DNA from: Parietaria judaica
Taxonomy: Eukaryota; Streptophyta; Magnoliopsida; Rosales; Urticaceae
NCBI GenBank assembly: GCA_954871525.1
Contig: OX940865.1
Location: 16,010,606-16,074,605 of the forward strand
Direction: 5' to 3'
DNA: 64,000 nt
How positions within the stretch are numbered: position 1 is the stretch's first letter; every line of letters begins with the position of its first letter. The notes under the pieces are model-generated. The model saw nothing but the letters and a program-made list of their open reading frames with translations, was not told the DNA's origin and searched no databases. Positions 1 to 10,641 of the stretch are shown one piece after another. The translations under genes and the position numbers were made by a program.

Positions 1-700
1 ATCAATCAAAAAATTCTGAATCAAAATTTGAATCAGAGATTAACTTTTCCCTAAACATTAATCAAAATTAGAAGCAAAATACCCTAATTTTGGTAAATAT
101 AAATATGGGTAGATATATTTTGTCAATTTTTTTGGCCTAAACATAAAGAAGAATCAGATTCAAAAGAATCGATTAAACCTATAAAGCCACAAGGGTTTCA
201 GACTAATTTAAGCCACATACAAGAACTTGGCGACGGGATTTCAGACTTACTAGAGGAACGAGCGACGGAGGCGACGAGAAGCTCTTTAATTGCTCGAGGA
301 GAGACTTGGCGACGGGATGGCAGGATACTTAGCGATAGTAAAAACTTGGCAAACAGGAAGATGAAGGAAAAAGAATCGATGAGGATTCTGAGAGAAAAAG
401 GTCGAGCGAGATTTTGCGTAGAGAATATTCGAGGAGATTTTCAAATTAATGGGTAATGAGTCATGACCGTCAACGAGCTTCGTTTAAAATTTTATTTTTC
501 ATTAAAAAAATAATTAAGGAAATTAAAAATTACCACAATTATAGGAGAACAATTTCGGGAAAAAATATTAATAAATAAACAAAAATTAAAATTAATAATT
601 ATTAATAAGGGTAATATAGTCCAAACTTATTTATTTTTGGGTATAAATCAGTTTTATGAAACTATGGCCATTTCTTTCAAACTTTAAGTTTTTTTTTTTG
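1..700. repeat. Degenerate transposon-like copy A (probably MULE-related)
   Basis: An AT-rich stretch encloses a GC-richer core (about 190-440) with repeated 'gcgacggg' and 'cgagcgac' words. It is followed by an AT-rich tail ending near 690 with a 'tttatgaaactatggcc' motif. The same layout recurs at about 930-1900 (core 1370-1620, tail ending 'gaattttttgaaagtatg'), so these look like two diverged copies of one family. No protein-coding frame is supported. The left end and target-site duplication were not found, so the superfamily is an inference. Confidence 0.35.
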
Positions 701-929
701 GCATTTTGTGGGTTTTCTATTTAAATTAAAATTTAAGCCCATCTTAATTCGTTTTTTTAATAAATTAAAAAAAATCCTGAAATGTTGCAAACTAAATAAA
801 TTAACATTAAATCATTTCTATTTTAACTATTTTACAAAACTTTTTCGAATTAATCCTCCATATTTTAACGATTGAAAACAAAATTTGATTTTTGAATTTT
901 TGGTCCCTATTCATCAGTATTATTTGAAA

Positions 930-1900
930 CTGTATATGAGAAATGACCAACAAACATTATTCATAATATTAAACTGTAGATAAAATTATGATTTTTTTTT
1001 ATATATATACAATTTGAAACTTTAAATAAGCTTACGAAAAATTATAAAATTTACGAAATCATGTCAAATTATAAAGGAACTTACAATATGAAATTACAAA
1101 AATCGTAAATGATGTTAGACTGTAAATGAAATTAAAAATTGGCAAATAAAACTTCAAAATTATTTACAAAAATCATGTCAAACCATTTACATACTATTTA
1201 CCACTCCAATATCGTGTAAAATCATTTACAAAAATCGTGTAAAATCATTTACAACAAATATTACCACTCCAAGAAATATTACCATTCCAAGAGCCTGTAA
1301 ACCCAATTAGAAAAATAAAATATATTACCATATTTGATCTGACAACCGAGAAAACAGTGAAACAAAAGGAGGCTGACGGACCGGAGCTTCACGACCGAGA
1401 TACGGTGATCAAACGATGGCCAACGAGCTTTTGACAACGAGCAAGCTTTTGGATGAAAAAACTTTTGGGCGACGGGACCTAGACTGCGCGACGCAAGAAC
1501 GAGGCGCGACGCAGGACGAGGGCGAGACAGAGAAATGAGGAGCGTCAGGAAAACAAAATTATTAGGAGGCGCGACTGGGGTAGAAACGCATGAGGAAGGA
1601 TGCGCGAGAGGGAAAAACGAAGAAAGAGGAGGAAATTTTTTAAATAAATGAAAAATATTTTTACATATATCGTGAGAGATATAGAGGGAGAGAATTAGAT
1701 GAATACGTAATTAATATGGGAAGTTGTCAAACCAAAATTATAGGATGATTTAATTTTGAAATTAAAATATTTTATAGATAATTAATGTACGAAAATTAAT
1801 ATATTTAATTAATATTAGGGTTAATATGGTCAAATTTTTTATTAATGGTATATAAATGAATTTTTTGAAAGTATGAGAAATTCTCATAAACCTTAGGTGT
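930..1900. repeat. Degenerate transposon-like copy B (probably MULE-related)
   Basis: This has the same architecture as 1-700. A left AT-rich part contains short degenerate direct repeats of a 'gtaaaatcatttac' word (best pair at about 1212-1254). A GC-rich core (1370-1620) carries 'gacggg', 'gcgcgac' and 'acgagg' words, and an AT-rich right end resembles 620-690. Short subterminal repeats plus a GC-rich core are common in non-autonomous Mutator-like elements. No transposase is seen and the exact ends are unresolved. Confidence 0.35.
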
Positions 1901-2044
1901 TAAATGGGTATTTCATGGATTTTTATTATATATATTAAATCGATTTATACTTGATTTTTTTTATGAATTATGACGTTCATTGTAAAAAAAATGTTTCTTA
2001 TTAAATAGACATTGATATATATATATATATATATGTTAATGCGT

Positions 2045-3660
2045 AAAAATGGCTTTAACTTAGAGTCGGATCCAAGGTTCGGGTCCCGCGATTGACCCGC
2101 TGAACGCAAGGATGATTGAATGCTGAGTCAACGCGGGTTGACTAATGATCGTCAAAGTTAAAGGCGATTCTGTCGTCTTGGATGAGTCTTCGGGCTGTCG
2201 TTGGCGATCCTCTGTGAACTTCTCTCGTGGGGGGCGAAGTCTGTTTCACGGCGAAGCTCCCTGCCAAACTTCCCTCGTGGTAGCGAAGTTCGTGTCACGG
2301 CGAAGCTCCTCTTCTAGGTTGAGTCTTTGTCTTGGCGAAGCTCCTCGTCTGAGTGGAATCCTTGTCTTGATGAAGCTCCAAACTAGTCTTGATGATTCTT
2401 CGTATTTTTCCTTCCTTAGCGAGCTCCTTCGACGAGGGAGGACCTGCAAAAAAAAGGTAGAATGGGCCCGTGCCCTGTCGCTTATGGTTGGGTGAGGCTG
2501 CCTACGTATCTCAGTTTAAGAGAATTAGGTCCCACGTAGTTCTGGGTTAGTGATAAATGGCGGGTGAATGACGATGTGGTTTGACTCGTCGGAAGTGCCG
2601 ATGTTGGAGGCGCGGGGGTGACCCTTGGCCAGATGGCTGGGTATTACCGGCGTGAAGTCTTCTTCTTCAATCTCGTTGGTGTTGGGCGGGCTCATTTTCA
2701 AACTTTCCTCGTGGTGCGAAGTATAGCGAGAGCCTTGACCTGACGAGGTGTGCTCCTTTGTCGACCTTATCGAGGTTGGCGAGGGCGCCTAACCGGGACG
2801 CTCCTTGTCAACCTCGCGGGTGTTGGCAAGCTCCCAGTCGAACTTCCCTCGTGGTGGCCAAATTCGTATCCCGGCGAGGGGCTCCTTCTTTGTCGACCTT
2901 GTCGAGGTAGGCGGGCTCGTCTAATGAGAGGCCTTATCCCGATGAAGATGTTTTTTCGCTGACTCGTCGAACAATTTCTCTTGTTGAGGCTGAGACTCTT
3001 CTTCTAGAACGATCAGAACTCTTTATTCAAGTCCCTTCCCCGATAGGGGTAGACAAAATCTAGAGAGAAGCTCTGGAGAAAGTTATGAGTGAGTGTGGAA
3101 ATGACGGGGGGAAGGCTCCTATATATAGGAAAGCCAATTCCCTGAAATTGCACCTCTAGGGGCCTGCGAATTTCTCCTCTGCTACAGGGGGGTTGTCCAG
3201 GCCCCTTGCCCCGCAAAAAGGGTCGTCGGTGCTTCTCGATTTGTCTTTGATGTCTTCCAGTTGTCCGCGAGTCCGTATGTTGAGTTAGGGAGAATCTGAA
3301 GAATTTCCCGTAGATCTTCGTGGTCTCGGAACTCTTCGTCGTGTAGAATAATTGCAAGTTATGCCCTCGTCAAGCTATGACAAAAGTCACCTTGTCGTCT
3401 TGTCACCTCGTCGCCTCGTCGCTTTGTCGCCTCGTGGCCCCGTCGGCTTGTCGCCTCGTCGCTTCGTTGCCATGTCGGCTTGTCGCCTCGTCGCCTCGTT
3501 GCCTTCGCCTTTTTTACTTCGGGCATTGCCAATGTCTTAGTTCGTCGGCCTCGGGTCTTTGGCTTCGGTGATGGGCCTTGACTTTCCTTAATGGGCTTTG
3601 ATTTTCCTTAATGGGCTTTGACTTTTTAATGGGCTTTGACTTTTTTATATTTTAAAAATG
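2045..3660. repeat. GC-rich dispersed-repeat-like segment without a real gene
   Basis: The segment is GC-rich and sharply different from its AT-rich flanks. It has many internally repeated phrases such as 'cttccctcgtgg', 'ggcgaagctcct' and 'tgtcgacctt', and a 'gcctacgtatctc ... cccacgtagttc' pair around 2498-2541. Open frames occur in several phases (for example 2145-2495 + and 3013-3357 -), but none resembles a known protein and they overlap each other, as expected for repetitive GC-rich DNA. It may be part of an LTR or another transposon. That is inference only. Confidence 0.4.
3390..3515. repeat. Short tandem repeat, unit about 9-12 bp (gtcgcctcgtc type)
   Basis: About ten imperfect copies of a 'gtcgcctcgtc / gtcggcttgtc' unit lie head to tail. 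The array makes two overlapping frames look open (3352-3540 and 3377-3571), both of which translate into repetitive Leu/Val/Ala/Arg/Ser peptide with no family resemblance. Confidence 0.7.
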
Positions 3661-3770
3661 CGCATAATATATATATATATATAATTTGATGGGATTTTTT
3701 TTTTTTGCACATTAGAGTCCTAATACAAAACCTCTCGTATATAATTTAATATATATATATATATATTATA

Positions 3771-4216
3771 AAAAGAGGAACTCACAGGTGACATGGCATG
3801 ATCTTATAATAGTATTTAGAATTCTAATTCTTACAACTCACAATGAAGACGTGGAACAATTCTAGCAAAGGATTGAGAAATAAGAATTTATAATATTTTA
3901 AATACAAATTTAATGCATCTTTTACTATTGATTGATGCATTGTCGTTGGGTGGAATTGTAAGTGTCATGTAATCTATATCTATATGCTATATCTATATAT
4001 TATAAAAGAAGGAACTCAAAGGTGACATGACATGATCTTACCATAGTATTTAGAATTCTAATTCTTACAACTCATAATAAAGATGTGGAACAATTCTAAC
4101 AAAGGATTGAGAAATCATTTTTTCTAAGAATTTATACTTTTTTAAATATAAATTTAATGCATCTTTTACTATTGATTGATGCATTATCATTGGGTGGAAT
4201 TGTAAGTGTCATGTAA
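3771..4216. repeat. Tandem duplication of about 205-bp units
   Basis: Two copies are visible: 3771-3972 and 4004-4216. Each begins with an 'aaaaga-ggaactca' phrase preceded by 'tatatattat', runs through 'tgacatg-catgatctta' and 'tagaattctaattcttac', and ends 'gtgtcatgtaa'. The second copy has a small internal insertion. The start resembles the 5' ends of some plant non-autonomous Helitrons, but no matching 3' hairpin end follows directly, so the class is not settled. Confidence 0.7.
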
Positions 4217-4516
4217 CTCACGACATTTCCCCAAATAAATGACGAACTAATTACACAAAAGACACCTTTTTCATCTTAAAAACTAAATAATAGTGAGTTT
4301 AATGTATATTTTGATACGTACTGAATAATATATTTATGAAAAAATATACACGTGAATAATACATTTACATGTACTACAATATCTATGTTATATATATATA
4401 TATATGCCTGTGCTTTCATAAAATAGTCTCTCTTTTTTGGTATTAAAGAATTTGTTTCCGAAAATTTCTCTCTTTTTTGGATTACAACTACCATTTGTTT
4501 TGTTTTAAACACTTTT

Positions 4517-4725
4517 TTTTAATGGGGTGGCGTTATCGGCCAAGGTTACAATGCACTCTCGCATGATTTAAATATATTCAGTGTAAGAACAGGTGGCACT
4601 ATTGGCTAAGTTTACACAATAATGTAAAGGGGGCACTCATTTGAGACCCATGATGGTTTGAACTCATGACCTCTTGAATAGAGGAATTGTAGTGTTACCA
4701 CTTGGCCAAACAAGTTTGGTTTTTT
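4517..4725 (-). mobile_element. tRNA-derived SINE with 16-bp target-site duplication
   Basis: On the minus strand the element begins with a tRNA-like head. It has an A-box-like 'tggccaagtgg' and a B-box-like 'gagttcaaacc' about 45 bases apart, and it ends in 'attaaaaaaaa'. It is flanked by a perfect 16-bp direct repeat (tgttttaaacactttt) at 4501-4516 and 4726-4741. Head, internal RNA polymerase III boxes, A-rich tail and long duplication together are the hallmarks of a SINE. Length is about 209 bp. Confidence 0.85.
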
Positions 4726-5212
4726 TGTTTTAAACACTTTTAATTGTAGACTTTTGGTTCAATAAAAACTTATTCAAAAATCTTTTTAAAAAAATGTTTA
4801 AAAACATTCCATAATTATTAATGAGAAGACCTTTGGCTTTACCTCTTCAGCATAATTAATGGAATTATGTATAGACTTTTTATTTTATTTAATGTCTATA
4901 CTCATTTGTTAATTGCATTTATACAAATTAAATCCATTTACGTTCATTGTATCTTTACTTTTGTATAAATAGAGATCTTTAGGATGAAATACAATTAGGA
5001 AAGCAACAATACAATCTATTTTATGCACTTTTATGGACAAGACTTCTATAGTTTTATTTCTGTATTTTCACTCACTTTTTTTGGCTACTCTATGCACGGA
5101 GTAACCGTGGAAAATTCGGAAGGACCAATTGAGAAAGATTGTACCACCGGCGTTTCTGTTAGCTAATTCTTTGCTGAAAGACTATTCAGTTATTTTATTT
5201 GTTGGATCTACG

Positions 5213-5862
5213 GTAAAATCTCTATAAATTAATACTCAATAAATTAATAATCGTGATTAAATAATATTTTTTTCCGGTCCCGACTCGGCCTAACTAACTA
5301 AATTAATAATCCGATAAATTTATAAGATAATAATTTTTTTAGTAAGTATATAGATCCCAAGTGATATATAAATTAATAAAATTACATAAATAATTATAAA
5401 ATCACTATAGATAAAATAAAATAAAATATAAATAATTATGAAATCACATTAAATAAAAAGATAAACTTACATCATTAATTATGTAGTCTTCTTAAAATAT
5501 GATTCTATAGTAATTATTACAGCTTTAATTATCACTACTCTAAGAAATTGTTGTCATTCATCTTTAATATCATTGTGCTCTTTAATATTTCTTACATTGA
5601 TATTATATAAAATATTTTTAAAATATAATAATAGACTATCTTGATATTCTTAATATTGATACTTTAATATTCTCGATATAACAAATTGAAATAATTTTTT
5701 GTTAGTAAAGATGTTTATATACTTATAGTTGACTAATATTTTTTCTTCATTAATGTATAAATTAATAAATTATTAATTTATATGTTAATTAATTATCCAA
5801 TAAAATAATATTTTTTGCCGGTCTCAACGATATTAATTTATAGAGTTTCCATTGTTGTATGT
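5213..5862. mobile_element. MITE-like element with terminal inverted repeats
   Basis: The two ends are inverted copies. The left end contains 'ctctataaattaata', then 'aataatattttt' and 'ccggtcccgac'. The right end, read in reverse complement, gives 'ctctataaattaata', 'gttgagaccgg' and 'aaaaaatattatttt'. The interior (about 650 bp) is AT-rich and non-coding. The target-site duplication is not clear, so the superfamily is left open. Confidence 0.5.
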
Positions 5863-6202
5863 GGCTAAAGTGCGACTGTATGCAATGAACTCATTAATGA
5901 TTTGCGTTCATATTTGTTAGTCCAGACTTCTTTTTCATAAATCACATGTTACTCAATAATGACAAAAAGTCACATGTTACTCTCATCATTATCAATTAAT
6001 ATTAAGTAAAACCCGCTGCTCTTACGTACTTCTTTTTCATAAATCTGACAAATGTTCTGCTATATTAAGAGGTTTATAGTTCTAACCAATTATCAAATAT
6101 ATATGTTTCAAAATAAATATCCAATAGAGAGCAGTAACTGTACCTTAGGGTTTTTTTTTTTTTTTTTTACAATTTATGATTTTAATCTATTTTAAAAATG
6201 TG

Positions 6203-6328
6203 ACAAGATGTGCTTGGTTTAGAGATAACAAGTACATCACTTAAGACATTAGAGGTCCTGAGTTTGAGTCACCATAAACCATAAAGGTAAGAGTGAAATC
6301 CAAAGATCCTCATGTATATATGAAAAAA
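6203..6328 (+). mobile_element. Short tRNA-derived SINE with 19-20-bp target-site duplication
   Basis: A tRNA-like head ('cttggtttagag' A-box-like, 'ctgagtttgagtc' B-box-like) is followed by a short body and an A-rich tail. It is flanked by near-identical direct repeats 'aatctattttaaaaatgtg' at 6184-6202 and the same with one extra A at 6329-6348. At about 126 bp it is much shorter than the SINE at 4517-4725 and belongs to another family or is truncated. Confidence 0.75.
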
Positions 6329-6990
6329 AATCTATTTTAAAAAATGTGTGTGCATAATATAATTCCAAGTAACAATTCTAAACTTCGCCACATGTTATCA
6401 GCAAAGTGTTGTTATATCTGTAGATAACTTTACAAATACTTTTGGTTCACAAAATGTAGTTAGAAATAGCAGTAATAATATGTCTTCTTCATATGGACAA
6501 GATAGTAATGAATGAGATGTAATGTATATATACAATTATACTATATATCCTTTGTTTTATGTTCTCACTGGTGATAGATGGCCATTGGCTGGACGCTAAT
6601 AATTTTGAACAAATAATTATAACTATTCTTTGAAATACTAAATTATTTGTTAAAAAATTAGACTATAATTAATCAATTGTCAAAATAAAATCGAAGTAGA
6701 TGACTTTTCCGGTTCTATGGAATTATGACTCTATACGTCAAGTGTTCTCTAAAGCTCCTTAAAATGATATTTTTTGGATTAAATCTATATATTTTAAAGT
6801 TCTCAAAATATGAATATTCTTACAAATAATTATATTATACTAACTCTTTATTTTAATTCTATTCAAGCCCTATTTAAGTACATGTTGTTATTTATAATGT
6901 ATATCTTTATTCATTCAATAACTTTTTTAATCTTATTTGTAAGGATGCCACTTATTTTGCATAATATAATTATATTGCTCATTTTTTTTA

Positions 6991-7036
6991 TATAAAATAT
7001 ACATATGCTAAATAAGTGGCATATGTATATTTTATA
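6991..7036. repeat. Perfect 18-bp inverted repeat (hairpin)
   Basis: Two 18-base arms, 6991-7008 (tataaaatatacatatgc) and 7019-7036, are exact reverse complements separated by a 10-base loop. A 'gccacttattttgcat' phrase at about 6947 mirrors the loop and right arm, so the hairpin may be the inner part of a larger decayed palindrome. No gene is nearby. Confidence 0.8.
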
Positions 7037-7276
7037 ATCTTTAGTATATTTTTGTTACAACATTTTTTTTATAAAAAAATATAGAAATTTTTAATCTTTA
7101 GTATGATGTAGATGTTAGTATTTTGATTATAACCCACGATCTATAAAAATAAAATAAAAATAAAAATAAAAACACATTTTTTAGCATATTCATTCAAATT
7201 TATAATTAATATTTTGTTAATGAAACGCTCTTAGTGTGGTCCACTCCAAATAATTTTGTATTTAAAACTAATATAA

Positions 7277-7309
7277 CTAGTGGATAACACCACGCTTCGC
7301 GCGGTGGCG
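7277..7309 (-). mobile_element. Helitron-like 3' terminus (minus strand)
   Basis: Reading the minus strand, a GC-rich hairpin (7288-7306, arms CACC-CGC / GCG-GGTG) is followed about 8 bases later by 'CCACTAG' and then T. A 16-20-bp hairpin just before a CTRR end inserted ahead of T is the standard Helitron 3' signature. The element would extend to higher coordinates. Its 5' end (TC...) was not identified. The same terminal words occur on the plus strand at 14257-14278. Confidence 0.6.
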
Positions 7310-7756
7310 ATCAATTATCGATTAAAAAAAAATAAGATGAGATATTATATTTATAATTTATTAATGGGTTCTTAAGGGTAATAGCCAATCTCGAAAGTGG
7401 GTTTAGCAAAATAGCCAAACTTTGGTTAATTTTGTAAACTAGCCAATTAATTATTTAAGTGAATTTCTAATTACATTATTACCCTTAATAATTAAAAACG
7501 AAATTAAAAATAAATACAAATTAACCACGTAATTTGTGGGTTATTAATCTGAAAAAATCAATGACATTAAATTATGAATAATTATATTAATTAAAAATTT
7601 ATTTATTTTCATTAATTGAAAATATTGCTATTAATTGAAATATCTATAAATATGGTAACAACCAAAACCAAACATTTTTTTATATAATTCGAATTTTAAA
7701 TTAAAAAAAATTATATAATTTTCGGATTTATTTTTTTTCAAAAAATATAAACAAAT

Positions 7757-7965
7757 TAAAGACGCAAATTAACGTAAATCAACAACGAATCATAATAAAT
7801 TAACATCGAATTAACGTAAATTAACAACGAATTTACAATGAATTAACAACGAATTTACATTAATTTACGTAAATTAACAACTAATTTACAATGAATTAAC
7901 AACAAATTTACGTTAATTCGTAAATTAACAACGAATTAACGTAAATTAACAACGAATCAACGTAA
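7757..7965. repeat. Subterminal degenerate repeats in the Pack-MULE
   Basis: Eight or more imperfect copies of a 'taaattaacaacgaattta' unit, in runs of about 18-20 bp, lie between the left terminal repeat and the captured gene fragments. Subterminal arrays like this are seen in several plant Mutator-like families and may be transposase-binding sites. The role here is inferred. Confidence 0.6.
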
Positions 7966-7966
7966 T

Positions 7967-8262
7967 CTCATCGTCGTTGGAGGTGCCGGAGCCGGCGGTG
8001 CTGCTCCCCCTCGGAGACGGGGATCCCAACATCCTAAAAAAAAGGTCTTGCCCTCGGCGCTCCCTTCCTTATCCTCGCTGGAATCGTCGTTGTCGTCGGC
8101 CAAGTCTTCGTAGAACCCGACGAGCTCGTTGTCGGGCTGCAGCGCAGCGTTGGGGGAGGATCTGGGTGGGGCTTGGGCGGCGTCTCGCAGACGCAGTCGT
8201 CGTCATGGTGGAAGAAATGGACGGAGGTGATCTCGGTGTCGGCGAAGCTCACCCGGCGAACC
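7967..8262 (-). pseudogene. Captured fragment resembling plant kinetochore protein KNL1/SPC105 N-terminal region
   Basis: On the minus strand the translation starts with a 'RRVSFADTEITSVHFF' block. After a frame change it continues with acidic text ('ELVGFYEDLADDNDDSSED') and then 'GSPSPRGSSTAGSGTSNDDE'. This order (RRVSF motif, ETPP-like segment, acidic stretch, GSPSPGS...GSATSND block) recalls the N-terminus of plant KNL1/SPC105-like proteins, where RVSF is a PP1-binding motif. The identification is from memory of the family, so it is tentative. The fragment is frameshifted near 8140-8180, has no start or stop of its own, and is fused directly to the PRA1-like fragment. Confidence 0.45.
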
Positions 8263-8494
8263 GCTTGCCATTGATGTGCTTCCACCGCACGCGATCCATG
8301 GCCACGGCGTAGCTCTCGGGGCGAGAGAAGGAGGAAAGGTTCAGGACCTCCCGCCATGGCCGCTGCGTGGCGATCGCCGCCTCCGTGGTGCGCCGAGCGC
8401 GCGCGACGAAGGAGAGATCCTCCTCCATCATCGACGGCGACGCCGGGCTCTTCCCCGCCGGTTGGGTTCCGTAGCCCCCTAGTCGCGTCGCCAT
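8263..8494 (-). pseudogene. Captured 5' fragment of a PRA1-family gene
   Basis: A minus-strand frame starts with ATG at 8494 and reads 'MATRLGGYGTQPAG', then 'FVARARRTTEAAIATQRPW', 'REVLNLSSFSRPES' and 'AVAMDRVRW'. This matches the conserved N-terminal half of PRA1-family (prenylated Rab acceptor) proteins, where 'RPW.E.....F..P......RVR.N..YFR.NY' leads into four membrane segments. Here the text stops right after the RVRW position and runs into the KNL1-like fragment; the membrane domain is absent. It is preceded on the minus strand by the GA/TC repeat, as a 5' leader could be. It is a partial gene captured by the MULE. Confidence 0.6.
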
Positions 8495-8537
8495 TGTTGG
8501 AATCGTGAGATTCTGGTTGAGATTCGATCGAGGGATT

Positions 8538-8540
<3 letters not shown>

Positions 8541-8612
<72 letters not shown>
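8541..8612. repeat. (GA)n microsatellite
   Basis: There are about 36 uninterrupted GA dinucleotides, followed by an imperfect GA tract to about 8642. It sits next to the captured PRA1-like 5' end and creates spurious Arg-Glu (+) and Leu-Ser (-) frames. Confidence 0.95.
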
Positions 8613-8615
<3 letters not shown>

Positions 8616-9089
8616 GGAGGGAGAGAGGGAGAGAGAGAGAGAGGATCGATGGAAATATTCAAATTGGCTATTAAATTCCTAAATTTGTGCATAATTAATT
8701 AAGCTTGATTTGTGCTTATTTTTTTTAATTAATTACGAAAATTATAATTAAAATGTTTAATTAAAGGGTAATATAGAGATAAAAAATGTTATTAAAATGT
8801 CACCTCATGTTAATTGGCTAGTTTACAAAATTAACCAAAGTTTGGCTATTTTACTAATCCTATGTTTCAATTTGGCTATTTGGTGCGATTTCTCTTTATT
8901 AATTCTATAATGTTTATAATACATAAATTTTGATTCAAATTAAAATGAACGGGATTACAAAAAATAAATATTTTAATTTTTTGAAAATAAATAGTTTAAT
9001 TTTTTTTAGAGTTTAATATTTTTAGTATTGGCGTGCCTATGTGACATCAAATTTGGTAATGCCTTATACTTTTATTACTAATAATATAA

Positions 9090-9745
9090 CGGGGAATAAG
9101 AGAAATGCCTATTTGAACCTAAACCTTTAAAAAAATGATCACGAAATTTATTAGCATTAAATACTACCCAAATTGTAATTTATAGACCATAATACCCTTG
9201 GTTTTGTATTACATATAATTAAAAGTGATTTCCTTCTATATATTATTTAGCTATTATAATAATTATTTAGATCATTCTATTTTTGTAGAATTTTTAAACG
9301 TGATATATTTTCATAATATACAACTATTATTATTTTGAATTATAATGTTCCTATTTGTAGGCATATCGTTGCCACCTCTCTCTACAACCTTCATCTTCTT
9401 CCATCGCCATCTCCGTCGTTCGTTACGTAAAGTTACATAAAATAACTCCAATTAAAGTTACAATTACAATTACAATTATAATTACAAACGTTAAATAACT
9501 ATAATTATGTAATCGTAACTATAGTTACGTAAGTGTAACAGAATTACCTTTGTAATCGTAACTACATATACGTAAGTGTAACAAAAATTACATTTATAAT
9601 CGTAACTACATATACGTAATCGTAACACTGATGTAATCATAACTATAATTACGTAATCGTAACCAGAGTTACGTAAGTGTAACAAAAATTACATTGTGTA
9701 ACTGTAACTACATATACGTAACTGTAATTAAGTAAACATAACTAC
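9090..9745. repeat. Degenerate GTAAC/GTTAC repeat array, probable transposon part
   Basis: From about 9430 to 9745 there are many imperfect copies of 'cgtaactacatatacgtaa' and 'gtgtaacaaaaattac' units. A short GC-rich piece (9360-9425, 'catcgccatctccgtcg') precedes the array, and another ('cgatggccggtacc', about 9758) follows it. The left part (from 9096, 'gagaaatgcctatttg') resembles the start of non-autonomous MULEs. The frame 9491-9685 (-) is only a product of the repeat. Confidence 0.45.
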
Positions 9746-9884
9746 AAAGTCACCTACGATGGCCGGTACCAAGAAAGAACCATCAAAACCAAAATCGCCA
9801 CTCCACATATTATTCTGCATCGTCTGAGCCGCAAATGGATATATATATATATATATATATATATAATTCGAAAAAAGGGATAAG

Positions 9885-10641
9885 GTGATAAGATTGAATT
9901 ATTTAATCTTATCATGTATTTCCTATTTAATTAAATCCATAATTAACTATATCCATTGGATTTAGATTGGATTAAATGTGGACCATTGGATTGAAATAAT
10001 TAATTATATTTAATTAAAGGAATTCAAAAATTAGGGAGAAAATATCTCCAATTCGGTTACAGTGTGAGCCTATATATAGGGAGCTCATTCTACACATTTT
10101 TCACACCTTCTCCGGAGTAAAAATTCGAGCTATCCATCTCTCTTTAGGGTCTGCGAATTTTTGCATATGATCTCCTTTCAGCTTCGGCTTAGTAAGACGT
10201 TGTTCTCCGGAAGTTTAAAAAGAACCATAGTTAAAGTTTTGCGACGGAGTCCTGCCGACGAAGCCCACGCTTCGGTACGAGGAATTCAGGATAATATCCC
10301 AGAAGATCACGGGTGATTCCCTTAGCATCGGCAGAGCCCTGCCCAATTTCAGAACGCGCAGCCGGAATCGTCAACAGAGTTACGGCCTTATGGATTGGGT
10401 TTATAAATGCAACCATTTACCGCTTTACATTTATTTCTTATTTCGACTAGCTTATTAATAATGTTTATGAATATTAAATATATAATATTTATCGGATCTT
10501 GTAAAATGGTAATTACCCGATATCCGTTTCGCCGGACCGGTAGTTAGTTTTCCGCTCTAAATAATTTTTTAAATGTTACCGGGACGGCTCGGAGGCATAT
10601 TTCAGCGTAATGGAACCGGGAATCAAACCCGATTTTCCAAC
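9885..10641. mobile_element. LTR-like segment (possible solo LTR)
   Basis: This segment has a promoter-like layout on the plus strand: an AT-rich upstream part, 'cctatatatagggagctc' (10069-10086), a pyrimidine-rich 'cattctacacatttttcacacc' type leader, and a GC-richer downstream part to '...gattttccaaca' at about 10641. The opposite strand therefore begins TGTTGG, a common start of copia LTRs. No primer-binding site, coding region or second copy is present in the window. If real, it is a solo LTR. The left boundary is uncertain and the small ORFs inside are not supported. Confidence 0.35.

Larger units (their letters stand above)
7366..8894 (-). mobile_element. Pack-MULE: Mutator-like element carrying captured gene fragments
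   Basis: The ends are inverted repeats sharing 'agccaaactttggttaattt' and 'gtaaactagccaatta'. The left end starts 'gggttcttaagggtaatagcc'-like; the right end reads 'gagaaatcgcaccaaatagcc'-like in reverse complement. The insertion is flanked by a perfect 9-bp direct repeat, tttattaat, at 7357-7365 and 8895-8903. Nine-bp duplications are typical of Mutator-like elements. The element has no transposase. Its interior carries GC-rich gene fragments (7967-8494) with transcription sense on the minus strand, plus a long GA microsatellite. The left end closely matches the left end of the large MULE at 59036. Confidence 0.85.

Noticed and set aside
1200..1260. CRISPR-like array
   Set aside because: Only two short AT-rich direct repeats without unique spacers, in a plant genome.
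2145..2495. 116-codon frame at the left repeat
   Set aside because: Repetitive GC-rich DNA with overlapping frames on both strands; no start context or homology seen.
4640..4716. Functional tRNA gene
   Set aside because: A and B boxes are present, but no cloverleaf acceptor stem; poly(A) tail and target duplication show it is a SINE head.
8505..8702. Arg-Glu repeat protein (+) and Leu-Ser repeat (-)
   Set aside because: Both are translations of the (GA)n microsatellite.
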